NCBI RefSeq assembly: GCF_000003195.3
Contig: NC_012878.2
Span: forward strand, 52,638,629 to 52,702,628
Reading direction: 5' to 3'
From: Sorghum bicolor
Taxonomy: Eukaryota; Streptophyta; Magnoliopsida; Poales; Poaceae
Length of the DNA: 64,000 nt
Shown here: positions 42,601 through 56,424 of the stretch, one piece after another
How positions within the stretch are numbered: the first letter of the stretch is position 1
Layout: every line of letters starts with the position of its first letter
Made by a program: the position numbers and the translations under genes
The notes under the pieces: generated by a model
The model's input: only the letters and a program-made list of their open reading frames with translations
Database searches by the model: none
Told to the model about the DNA's origin: nothing

Positions 42601-44704
42601 AGGTTGTTGGCAGACCCTAAATTCCTTCAAAGATTAGCCATTGAAGAGGCCATATCAATATCAACCACTCTACTAGCACAGTATGAAAGGCGGAAAGGAA
42701 GGTTCTTTGAAGAAATTGACTATGTCCTCACAGATACTATTAGAGGATCTGTTGTTGATTTCTTTACAGTGTGGCTTCCTGCTCCTACTATTTCAGTCCT
42801 TCAGTATGCTGATGATGGTTCTGGTCAGAGTTTGGAGTTTGTCAAAGGCCTTTTAGGATCATTGCCAGATAATGCATTCCAAAAGAACATCTTGGGCCAG
42901 GATTGGAGTATCAAGCAAAGAATTGCAGCAGTGTTGGTTGGTGGTTTGAAACTTGCCAGTGTTGGTTTCATTTCTAGTGTTGGGGCTGGGGTTTCCTCAG
43001 ATCTCGTCTATGCTGCCCGAGGAATAGTGAAACCTTCAGCAAATGTGGAAACAGGAAGGAAGAGAGCTCCTATATGGAAGTCAGCAGCTGTTTACAGTTG
43101 CTTTCTTGGAACATCATCAAATTTGCGGTATCAGGTAGTTTATGGAATAACCAACTTTTGATATGAAGACCTAGGTTTTCTAACTCTTTCTACCCGAATG
43201 GTATTGACGTTGTACTGATTTTTATTAACAATTAGCAATGGTTTTAGGTACTTCATACAAGTAATTTTACCTTTTAACTCCTTTAAATTTATTCCATAGA
43301 AGCATGACATGTTCAGCATTTTCAAACAAACCCAGATTTTTGCCAATTTTTATGTGATCCCAGCTCCTTTTGGTTCAACCATGGGATGTCTGCCCCTCAT
43401 TTTTTTAAAATTTTGATTTACAAGATTGTGCTGTTGACACCATGGTTGAAGACTTCATCTTTTTTTTTTTTGAAAAAAAAGAATCTCTCTTACATATTAT
43501 AGTTCAAACTATGACATATATCTAGGAATAGATCAAAAGGCCATGTCATGAAAATTTGATCTGTTTCCACTCTCCAGATCATGGAAATAAATTTAGTTTG
43601 CAAATCATATGTTACAGTAGTTTTGTTTTCACAGTTTATCTGAATTTTCTTTGCTAACTGTGTTGAAGATTATTGCTGGTCTAGTGGAGTATCGACTAGG
43701 AGAGAGCCTGGTTACATACTACAACCAACCACTTATTGCTGGTTTGTTGTCATTTGTAGCTAGGACACTGAACTCATACTGGGGAACACAGGTTGGACTT
43801 TTTCCCGTTTCCTTTGTTCTCTGCTGAGTATGTTTTAGTAGTTCTTTAAAGTTTTTTATAGTATACAATCATGATTGTTAAGATATGAAACTTGCAAAGA
43901 GTAAGGTTGTTAAATCTTCCCGCATTATGATTCATGTACTTTTGCTGGTTTGCTTATCATTTTAACTTCATGCACATAGAACAAGTGTAGATGTGATGAT
44001 GTTCTAATTTTTTATGCAGTTCCTGTTCACCATATGCCCATATTTCTAACACTTACCACTTAAAAATTAAGATGTGACGATAAACAAAATGACAATATTT
44101 GGAAAGGAAAACCAACTTCCTAAGCAGTGACTGGTTTGGACTTAAAGGTAGTCCTTCTGCTTGCTCAATTTTCTTTGGAACATTTTCTGATATTCTATAA
44201 GGCAATTGTCATCAGCTCATTGTAATCGAAGGAAATTTCAGTTCATGTGTTATCATACTTAATATGCACAACGCTTCTATGCAATGGTTATCAGTTGTCC
44301 AACTAATCGTGATTAGTCACAACTAGTCTAGCTTATCAGTGCCATGGCGATTAGTTATGCACTATGATGATTATTCGTGATTAATTGGGCTGATCGGTGC
44401 CACGGTGACTAGGGTTTATCAGACGGTTTGAAAACATTTGCAATCTTAATGCTTTACACAAGTTAGTAGTGCTACAACGTAGCAGTGTATTTTCTCTGTC
44501 ATCAGTCCTCACTGCCTATTCTTTTTACTGCAGCAATGGGTTGATCTTGCGCGGTACACTGGATTACAGAAAAGTGAGGAAAAGCCTCCTGCTGCTGAGG
44601 CCACTATGCCACCTGATTCAGCACACTTGGAGGGTTGTACGACTGAAGGACATGATTTTGATGACAGCAGCAATAACACCGATGAATCGACTGGTCCGAG
44701 CTAG
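36638..44704 (+). CDS. RER: RETICULATA-RELATED plastid protein (ChaN-like + DUF3411)
   Basis: Seven exons, 36638-37281, 40440-40569, 41304-41834, 42295-42402, 42589-43134, 43669-43791 and 44534-44704, encode 750 residues. The architecture matches Arabidopsis RETICULATA-RELATED 5/6: a plastid-targeting region, a ChaN/Tiki-type haem-uptake-like domain (DUF399, about 128-380) and a C-terminal RETICULATA domain (DUF3411, about 485-690). Motifs include [104 protein letters not shown] and [18 protein letters not shown]. Family mutants show reticulate leaves, and roles in mesophyll and plastid development are proposed; the biochemical activity is unknown. Residues 57-80 ([15 protein letters not shown] then ASA) look like a twin-arginine lumen-targeting signal after the transit peptide, which is inference. 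Intron 1 is 3.2 kb because it holds a LINE and further nested elements. The junction at exons 1-2 is phase 2; the rest are phase 0. Confidence 0.93.
38602..39036. mobile_element. Inverted pair of short LTRs inserted in the LINE
   Basis: A plus-oriented LTR starts at 38602 (TGTTAAGTATAATAGTAAGG). A minus-oriented copy occupies 38894-39036 and on the minus strand reads TGTTTAGGTATAATAGTAAG, then GTGTAATCTCCTAGTTTAGG. Next to the minus copy, 38886-38892 gives TGGTATC on the minus strand, the initiator-Met tRNA primer-binding motif of Copia elements. LTRs facing each other are not a normal element structure. No coding sequence lies between them. Confidence 0.7.
38644..38784. mobile_element. Stowaway-like MITE inside the left LTR
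   Basis: A palindromic segment with TACAAGAAGTTTTGGCT at the left and AGCTAAAACGTCTTATAATT at the right, and a centre where ACATAGCTTTTACTATGT mirrors ATACATAGTAAAAGC. This is the standard interior of a common grass Stowaway family. It splits the plus-oriented LTR after TGTAATCTCCTA. Confidence 0.75.
41157..41169. repeat. Poly-G tract in RER intron 2
   Basis: A run of about 13 G residues following CCACGTGA, within the intron between RER exons 2 and 3. It is a likely place for sequencing length errors. Confidence 0.85.
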
Positions 44705-48237
<3,533 letters not shown>

Positions 48238-49165
48238 GCTCCGCTGCCGCTGCCGCTGCCGTGCTGCCGGATGCCTCCACCTGATGAACCCAAAAATAAA
48301 AGGATCCCGACGCCGATGCGCAACAGCGCAAAGCAGCACTCACCCCTCTGTCTGTCACCTCGCGTGCTTTTGTGAAAAGCAGCAGCCTCGCACAAGAAAG
48401 ATGCAGAAGAGTTGTGCAACAACCCTCCTGTACTGTACCATAAACTGAAATAAGGAAAAAAAAAAGCGGTGCAGTTTGCCGTTGTGTTTTCCTGCGTGCT
48501 TCCTTTGCTTGCATTGCATTATTGCCTTACCAACGACACGCTGCTGTAGTTGGTGTTGGCACGATTGCAATTTGCAACTCGCAAGGCATGCTGTTGTTGG
48601 TGTAATGGTGTTGGTGCTGCAGGCTGCTGCGGCGTGGGATAGAGATCCACATCTCATGCAAATTTGCAAATTGCGAATTGCAGTCTGCACGATGCAAACC
48701 GCCGAGATTCAGTTCGACCAGAGGTTTTTTCTAGGATCGAAATGTGCTGTCTCGGTCTAGCGCACCAACCATTGTTTGGACCACTGAGAAAACGTTTTTA
48801 TCAAACTGTATCTTGGTACTAGCACCACCATTATCATCTGCAGAAATAGCAGGGGCACGCATGACTCTGGATCGACAGGAGATTCCAGCGGCATGAACTG
48901 TACCTGTACGGTACGGCGCCCGAAAGGACGGGACCGTATGCACGGACAATTTTCTACGACGTGTTCAGGTACGGTGGGGAATTAATTTTGTAACGACGGC
49001 GCGCACATGGTGTCCCAGTGGGGCCGGGAGGGCAGTGACACAAGAACACAACGCCTGACTCTTTTTTTTTTTGATGAGAAACACACAATGCCTGACATGC
49101 CAGGCAGTCCGTCACGGCCCAGGTTGGCCGTGCTGTGTGGGCCCAGGAAGGCGCGAATAGAATAA
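48238..49165. other. AKR4C 3' region and intergenic DNA
   Basis: A likely polyadenylation hexamer (AATAAA) lies about 55 bases after the AKR4C stop. The rest is mixed sequence without a gene-like frame. Confidence 0.55.
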
Positions 49166-49407
49166 GGCCTTGTTTAGTTCCCAAAAATTTTGCAAAATTT
49201 TTCACATTCTCCGTCACATCAAATCTTTAGACGCATGCATGAAGTATTAAACATAAACGAAAATAAAAACTAATTGCACAGTTTGGTCGGAATTGACGAG
49301 ACGAATCTTTTAAGCCTAGTTAGTCTATAATTGGACAATATTTGTCAAATACAAACGAAATTGCTACAGTATCGATTTCCCAAAATTTTTTGGAACTAAA
49401 CAAGGCC
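49166..49407. mobile_element. Tourist-like MITE with TAA target duplication
   Basis: A 242-bp near-consensus copy with perfect GGCCTTGTTTAGTTCC / GGAACTAAACAAGGCC ends. TAA flanks it at 49163-49165 and 49408-49410. Of all copies in the window this is among the best preserved. Confidence 0.93.
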
Positions 49408-50644
49408 TAATAATAACAGGAGGGCCTGGCCGTGACCGGCCCAAATGTTAGCGCAGCGCAGTAGATTGGATCTGGTGGGCGTATGCCGAGGAGGCCGGTG
49501 CCGTCGGCCGCCCGTGGTCAGTCTCGCTCAGATGCTCCCGAGCCGGCGAAGCTTCGTCGTGCTTTCGTCCGCTCGTCCCTTGCTGCCTTTGCGGTCGTGT
49601 CGTGTGTGCACGTCCAGCTGGTTGAACCGCGCGCGCACTGTGGCTCCTGTTTGCACATGCACGGCGGGTACCTGCCGAGTGCCGATCACAGCAGATCTTG
49701 CCCAACACAGGGCTCAACTTCTTTTTTTTTTTTTTTTTTTTTTTTTTGAGATTCACAGGGCTCAACTTCACCACGTACTACACTACGTACTCCAGAGGAG
49801 GGGCTGATGAGGGCCCTTGAGACTAGTACTCCAGATCATGGATATTGTTCAATTTCTTTTTTATATCAACTTTGTGGCTAAATATTTCGAATTCGGGATC
49901 TATTGGTTTGGAGTAGGAAACATTCAAAAAATCTTTTTCAACAAATAAATCGACCTTGCATTTCGCTGCTAGACGATATAGGAGTCCAACTATTAGCGTA
50001 GTGGTTTGCTTGCAGCTCCAACGATCACTTATATGAGTTAGCTCTAAACATTTTTTATATTTAAATTTAAGAGAGAAAAGCTAGCTTATGATCAAGAGAT
50101 AGTCATACACACATTTCAAGGTTATGCAAGGAAGTACTACCTCCATCCTAAATTATAAGTCATTACAAGAATCTTGGAAAGTCAAAACATCTTAAGTTTG
50201 ACCAAATTTATAGAAAAAAATTACAAAGATTTATGACATCAATTAGATATACTATGAAAATATAATTAATGAAGAACCTAATGATACTTAGTTGGTATCA
50301 TAAATGTTATTGTCCTATCGTATAAATTTAGTCAAACTTGAGATGTTTTGACTCTCCAAGATGGGAACATATCTCGTAGAAACCACAACCTTCGTGAAAG
50401 CCAAAAAAAACACGGCAAAAAGGCCGTTTAAATTCAACAAAAAAATCACACATGTAGATGATATGATGATACACAACCTTGTAAAATATCTTATCCAAAC
50501 TCGAATTCATTTGTGAGATATAAAAATAATAAATTTTAAGTTAGAAAATAGTCCATGGGATTTGTTAGAAATTTTCAATCTACTACCAGTACTACCGGCT
50601 CTGTAGCTGTAGCAACGCATAGCTTAGCCTCAAACCTCGACATA
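49408..50644. other. Intergenic with poly-T tract and Stowaway-like copy
   Basis: GC-rich DNA to about 49720 gives way to a run of some 27 T residues (49721-49747), with a short repeat of GGGCTCAACTTC on both sides of it. A Stowaway-like copy lies at 50135-50362. No gene is supported. Confidence 0.55.
50135..50362. mobile_element. Stowaway-like MITE
   Basis: TACTACCTCCATCCTAAATT at the left resembles the Stowaway terminus. CAAAACATCTTAAGTTTGACC is mirrored near the right by GTCAAACTTGAGATGTTTTG. The right terminus itself has decayed. Confidence 0.7.
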
Positions 50645-52450
50645 GGACTTGTTGAGTTCCGAATTTTTTTTAGTTTTGGTTACTTTATCACTTTCGTTTT
50701 TATTTAGAAATTATTGTCCATATTAATTAGGCTCAAAAGATTTATCTCATAATTTACAGATAAACTGTGCAATTAGTTTTTGTTTTGGTCTATATTTAAT
50801 GCTTTATGCATGTGCCGTAATATTTGATGTGACGGGAAATCTTGAAAAGGTTTTTTGTTTTTGGGTCAACTAAATAAGGTCTGACTGAGCCTTGTTTAGT
50901 TCCCAAAAAATTTTACAAAATTTTTTAAATTTTTCGTCACATCAAATCTTGCAGCACATACATGGAGCATTAAATATAGATAAAAGAAATAACGAATTAT
51001 ATAATTTACTTGTAATTTGCGAGATGAATTTTTTGAGCCTAGTTAACCTATAATTAGACAATATTTATAAAATACAAATGAAAGTGCTATAGTTTCAATT
51101 TTATAAAAAAAAATTGGAACTAAACAATGTTCAGTTTTCAAAATTTTTTGGATTTCGACACTATAACACTTTCGTTTTTATTTGACAAACATTGTCCGGT
51201 TATGGAGTAACTAGGCTTTAAGATTCGTCTCACGATTTACAGATGAACTGTGCAATTAGTTTTTGTTTTCATATATATTTAATGTACCGGGGTATCTTGA
51301 ATTTTTTTTGAAACTAAGGCCTTGTTTAGTTCCGAAAATTTTTTGGTTTTCAAAACTGTAGCACTTTCGTTTTTATTTGACAAACATTGTCCAATCATGA
51401 GGTAGCTAGGCTCAAAAGAATCATCTCGCGATTTACAGGTAAACTGTGCAATTAGTTTTTATTTATGTCTATATTTAGTGCTCTATGCATGTGTTGTAAG
51501 ATTCGATGTGACGGAGAATCTTGAAAAGTTTTTGGATTTTAGGGTGAACTAAACAATTAGCATTTTCGTTTGTATTTGACAAATATTGTCCAATCATGGA
51601 CTAACTAGGCTTAAAAGATTCGTCTCGTCAATTTCGACCAAACTGTGCAATTAGTTTTTATTTTTGTCTATATTTAATACTCTATGTATGCATCTAAAGA
51701 TTCGATGTGACGGGGAATCCAAAAAAATTTGCAAAATTTTTTGGGAACTAAGGGAGTGTTTGGGACTGCTCCACAAACTCTGTTCCATAAACTCTATTGT
51801 GGAGCAGCTCCACGAAAACTGGAGTTTGTGGAGTACCTCTTTAGGTGCTCTCACAACTCTACCCTTTTTCCTCGAACTGAGTGCGTGGAGCTGAAACCGT
51901 TTAGCTAAAAAACGTTGAACGGAGTTAAAAAAACGTGGAAAGACCGGTGACAAACACCCCTAAACAAGGCCTAAACAAGACATAGGCCTTGTTTAGATCC
52001 AAATTTTTTTTGGATTTTGACACTGTAGCACTTTTGTTTTTATTTGACAAACATTGTCCAATTATGGAGTAACTAAGCTTAAAAGATTCTTATCGTAATT
52101 TACATGTAAACTGTGCAATTAGTTATCTTTTTTATCTATATTTAATGTTTAATGCAAGTGCCGCAAGATTCGATGTGATGGAGAATCTTGTAAAGTTTTT
52201 GGTTTTTGGGTGTATCTAAACAAGTTCTGAAAAGTGAAAAATTTTCGGTACTGTAGCACTTTCGTTTGTTCGTGACAAATATTATTCAATCATGGACTAA
52301 CTAAGATCAAAAGATTCGTCTCGTGATTTACAACTAAACTGTGTAATTAGTTTTTATTTTCATCTATATTTAATGTTTCATACATGTGCCACAAGATTCG
52401 ATTTGACGAGAAATCTTAAAAACTTTTTGGTTTTGGGGATCAAACAAGTC
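50645..52450. repeat. Array of Tourist-like MITE copies
   Basis: Seven full or partial copies stand nearly end to end: about 50645-50882 (reverse), 50889-51131 (forward), 51130-51316 (reverse, partial), 51318-51557 (reverse), 51557-51972 (reverse, interrupted), 51985-52227 (reverse) and 52228-52450 (reverse). Each carries the family phrases GATTCGATGTGACGG, GTGCAATTAGTTTTTATTTT and AGCACTTTCGTTT or their complements. Edges are blurred where copies abut. Confidence 0.8.
51752..51960. mobile_element. 209-bp element nested in a MITE, TAA duplication
   Basis: GGGAGTGTTTGGGACTGCTCC-type left end and CAAACACCCC right end are bounded by TAA on both sides (51749-51751 and 51961-51963). Removing it rejoins the host MITE's GGAACTAA and AACAAGGCC. 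The interior contains CTCCACAAACTC and its complement. It is a second Tourist-like family that inserted later. Confidence 0.8.
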
Positions 52451-53510
52451 CATAAACTAAAGCCATACTGGACGGACTGGATTGGACGGTTCATCCTGTC
52501 AGTGTCACCCATCCGAACCGCCAGCCGCAACGACATGCACCCACATGTAACAGCTGGCCAACGCGGGCGTGTGATCCGCGGGGCGCAATGCTATCTTTCC
52601 CACCCGGCGACCAAGGCCGCTGCGCCCAAAAGCACCGAAAGCCACAGCTCCCCGCAGATCCCCTTGCCGCGCCACCGCGAAGCAGTCGCCGCCGTCAGCC
52701 CCGTCAGCCGTCAGCCTGCACCACTGCGCGCGGCCGCCGGCGGCGTACCAGTACTCGTAGGGCTCACGTGCCGTGCCGCCTGCGCGGCGGCTAGACCAGC
52801 CGGGCGCGAAAAAGCCTGCGCATGGCTGCGGCCGGGCCTTGCGAGCTGATGACTGGCAGTGTCCTACGCCTTGTTTAGTTTAAAAAAAATTTGCAAAATA
52901 GTTACTATAGCACTTTCGTCTGTATTTGACAAATATTGTCCAATCATGCACTAACTAGACTCAAAAGATTCGTCTCGTCAATTTTGACCAAACTATGCAA
53001 TTAGTTTTTATTTTCGTCTATATTTAATACTTCATGCACACGTCTAAAGATTCGATGTGACGGAAAATATAAAAAATTTTGTAAAATTTTTTTGAAGTAA
53101 ACAAGACCCTAGTACACTGCCGTGTGGGTTGCAGGCGGCTGCCGCCGGGGGCCGGAGACGCCGGGACCCGGACGTGCCCAATTTGGCCGCCCCGCACCTG
53201 GCAGTGGCAGCCTTTTGGGTGTCGCGGTCGCCCCGCAGGCAGGCAGCTTCCCTGGCTCAACTTTTTTGACGGGTCCCCGATCCAGGGAGCTGCCTTTTCA
53301 GTCCGGTCCGCTGCCGTCTGTGGTCGGCGATGGGGAGTGACACGACACGACACGACACGCATGATGGCGCGAGGACAAGGAACAATCCGGGTTTGCTTGC
53401 TGCTACTGCCATTGCCATTGCCAATGCCATGCCACCACCACTACGGCACTACCATCCCTCCTGCCGTTTTGCGAACCTTGCCTTGGACGGCTTTGTCATT
53501 CATGGGCTAA
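52451..53510. other. GC-rich islands around one MITE
   Basis: The blocks 52451-52865 and 53109-53510 are GC-rich, unlike the surrounding MITEs. Their open frames have no family resemblance. They include a CACGACACGACACGACACG simple repeat near 53341. Between them lies a Tourist-like copy at about 52866-53108 (GCCTTGTTTAGTTT to TAAACAAGACC). Confidence 0.5.
52866..53108. mobile_element. Tourist-like MITE
   Basis: A complete-length reverse-oriented copy with slightly decayed ends, GCCTTGTTTAGTTT and GTAAACAAGACC. Interior phrases GATTCGTCTCGTCAATTTTG and GATTCGATGTGACGG are intact. Confidence 0.85.
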
Positions 53511-53754
53511 GGCCTCGTTTAGTTCTGAAAAGTTTTCGGATTTTGGTACTGTAGCAATTTCGTTTGTTTGTAGTAAATATTATTCAACTATGGACTAACT
53601 AGGATTAAAAGATTCGTCTCGCGATTTACAGGTAAACTGTGCAATGAGTTTTTATTTTCGTCTATATTTAATTTTTTCATGCATGTGTTGAAAGATTCGA
53701 TGTGACGGGGAATCTTAAAAACTTTTTGGTTTTCAGGGTGAACTAAACAAGGCC
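53511..53754. mobile_element. Tourist-like MITE with TAA target duplication
   Basis: Reverse-oriented copy, GGCCTCGTTTAGTTCTG to GAACTAAACAAGGCC, flanked by TAA at 53508-53510 and 53755-53757. Only a few bases separate it from the next copy. Confidence 0.9.
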
Positions 53755-53762
53755 TAAGCTAA

Positions 53763-53988
53763 GGCCTTGTTTAGATACACCCAAAATTCCAAAACTTTAC
53801 AAAATTTCTCATCACATCAACTCTTGCGGCACATGCATGAAACATTAAATATAGATAAAAAAATATAACTAATTGCACAGTTTACCTGTAAATCACGAGA
53901 TGAATCTTTTAAGCCTAGTTGCTCTATGATTGGATAATGTTTGTCAAATAAAAACGAAAATGCTACAGTTTTGGATCTAAACAAGGCC
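53763..53988. mobile_element. Tourist-like MITE with TAA target duplication
   Basis: Forward-oriented copy, GGCCTTGTTTAGATACACCC to GGATCTAAACAAGGCC, flanked by TAA at 53760-53762 and 53989-53991. With the previous copy it forms a head-to-head pair separated by eight bases. Confidence 0.9.
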
Positions 53989-55863
53989 TAAAGCACACGT
54001 TTTGGCGTACTTGCGCACGGCAGAAATTCGTTCGTGTTCCAAAACCTGTCAAAAGCGTCGAATGTTTGATTAGAGAAATTCGTGTGCTATTTTTGTCCTG
54101 GGTTTGCTAGGAATGTTCTCCGTGATAGCCGCAGCGCGACCAAAGATTGTGCTCGCGGTTTAATCCCTAATGAATTAATGATGATTGGAGGTGACAAGCT
54201 TTCCCTGCAGCTTCCTGCTTGAGTCGGGAAGAAGATGAGGGCCATGACCAGCCAATTAACCCCTGGAATTCGCATTATTGACCCACTAACCTAACACCTG
54301 CGGTTTGAATCTCTTGGGAGAGGGGGCAAAAAAAAAAAGGCACCATTATCAGCGACAGCCAGTCCATGCATGGGTTTTTGTCTTATTTGTGCTGGATATG
54401 CATGGTTGACGACAAACTGGCCGGATTCCAGCACTGCAATAATGCTAAACACATCAGCAAAGTGCATGGCTAATCTCAACTTTTTAGTGAGGCTGGCCGG
54501 GCTCTTTTTTTTCCCCCATTGAGTTGAGCATTCGAGTAATCGAGTTCATTGCATAAAGGGCATTTTCTCTATCTATTATTGAATATTATTGAAGGGGCAA
54601 AAGTTTTTTTTTGTACATCATCGCCGGCTCATAACTGTCAAATGGAGATCAGACAAAACCAATCTCTCACGTGTTGTGTAAGTTAGAGTAACGTGTTTCA
54701 AATACGGGCGTAGTCTGATTCTAAAGAATTATAATATAGAACGTTTTCATGTCCTGCTATTTTTCCCCATGCTCATATGAGTTAGACCACAATGTATATG
54801 TATGATGTATGGTGCAGAGTCCAATCACAAAACAAACTGGAACACTTCATGTGATCATTGATAAATTGGTGCGATTGGTTCCCCTCCTAACAAGACCCGG
54901 CCTATAGTAGGGATGTAGATTGTCTTTTGCAAGGCTTTTCAACCCCAACCACATATTATTTGGTTCCTATTTGCATGTGTCGTACAACTTTCACTTTCTG
55001 AAATACTCATTCCTTGCGAAGCTCAGTATAAATGAGATTTTTTTTTTCCATGAGCTTGGCTTGAAGGACTTGGTTTTGCATCATAGGACAGGCCAAACTA
55101 GTATTTCAGGCAACCAATTTAGTTGTGAATTCGTGAAACTAATCACTAAGCTTCTTGTATCCAAACGAGTTACAGAGCTGACATGCGTTTAGGAATCAGG
55201 CATACTACGGAACTATAACACATGATCTGATGGTTGAATGAATCTTCGAGGCTCTAGTTTTTCGAGTGACCATACAACAAGTTGTACATTCCACTACAAC
55301 ATACCAGCATATTTGCTAGTTTATGTAAAAGACGTACTATACCACAATAAAAATTGTATCACCTATTTTCTAATAAATTACAAAAGAACAAGAGGTTAAC
55401 CTCTTAATCCAAAACCCTGTGTTTTTTTTAATTCTTTTATATAGACGGTCATGAATACACTGAAACAAAATTATGCTCATCATTAAATCAATTGGCTCAT
55501 CACAACAAGAAAACAAAGCTTTCACTAGTACTTCAAATTTTCAAGCGTCTATACTGCTGTCATCCATTGGCCTGCTATTAAACCGTGCGCCACAATGTAA
55601 CGGCTCGTTCACGAGAAAAAGAAATGTGTACCCATTGCATTATACTCACAAGTCACTTGAACATCCATGCACCATGATGGATGCCGCCCCGGCAAAACAG
55701 CTCTATATAAACCTCCGTCGTAGCCTTTCTCCGTGCCATCACCTCATCATAACTCTCTCCCCAGAAGGAACCGTGCGACGGGCATCTCCTCCCCCGTGTC
55801 AGCACGACACGACGCACCAGGCAGCAGCAGCCGGCGGCGCCGGGAAGGAGGGAGAAGTTGGTA
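53989..55863. other. Intergenic and DUF4228 promoter side
   Basis: AT-rich DNA with no inverted-repeat element that I can define. Open frames are short and unrelated to known families. The final 200 bp form the promoter and leader of the DUF4228 gene. Confidence 0.55.
55704..55710 (+). promoter_or_regulatory. TATA box of the DUF4228 gene
   Basis: TATATAA in the context GCTCTATATAAACC, 154 bases before the ATG. It predicts transcription from about 55735 with a leader near 125 bases. This argues against the longer overlapping frame that starts at 55473. Confidence 0.75.
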
Positions 55864-56424
55864 ATGGGGAACAGCCTCCGGTGCTGCCTGGCGTGCATGC
55901 TCCCCTGCGGCGCGCTGGACGTGGTCCGCGTGGTGCACCTGAGCGGGCACGTCGACGAGTTCAGCTGCCCCGTCGCGGCGGCCGACGTCCTCGCCGCGCA
56001 CCCGAACCACGCGCTCACCGACGCGTGGTCCGCCGGCGCGTCCCGCAAGATCGTCATCCTTTCGCCCGACTCCGAGCTCAAGCGCGGCCGCATCTACTTC
56101 CTCATCCCCTCCGCCGCGTGCTCATCGGCGCCCGCCGCCGCCGAGATGAAGAAGAAGAAGCGCAGCAAGAGCCGCGCCAGCAACACCAAGAAGAAGGCGC
56201 ACGGCCACGGCCACGGCCACCGGAAGCGCGGCGGGGCCGCCTCTGTGGCGGTGGCGGCGTCGCTGATGAGCACGGCGGAGCAGGACAACTATTTGCGGGA
56301 GCTCCTGTCGGAGAAGCGGGAGGTGAGCCTGAGCCACTACCGGCGGCGGCGGAGCGGCGCCCGCCCCGGCGTGTGGCGGCCGCGGCTGGAGAGCATAGCG
56401 GAGGAGGAGCCGTCGTCAGAGTAG
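55864..56424 (+). CDS. DUF4228 (PADRE) domain protein
   Basis: A single exon of 186 residues. The start MGNSLRCCLACML combines an N-myristoylation glycine with nearby cysteines that could be palmitoylated, so membrane attachment is likely. The DUF4228/PADRE signature follows: VVRVVHLSGHVDEFSCPVAA, then DVLAAHPNHALTD and the ELKRGRIYFLIP motif at about 76-87. The middle is strongly basic (Lys/Arg runs and an alternating His-Gly stretch near 116-122), and the C terminus has RPGVWRPRLESIAEEE. Many members of this plant family respond to pathogens or abiotic stress, but no biochemical function is established. The gene stands alone in TE-rich DNA. Confidence 0.92.
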   Translation: MGNSLRCCLACMLPCGALDVVRVVHLSGHVDEFSCPVAAADVLAAHPNHALTDAWSAGASRKIVILSPDSELKRGRIYFLIPSAACSSAPAAAEMKKKKRSKSRASNTKKKAHGHGHGHRKRGGAASVAVAASLMSTAEQDNYLRELLSEKREVSLSHYRRRRSGARPGVWRPRLESIAEEEPSSE

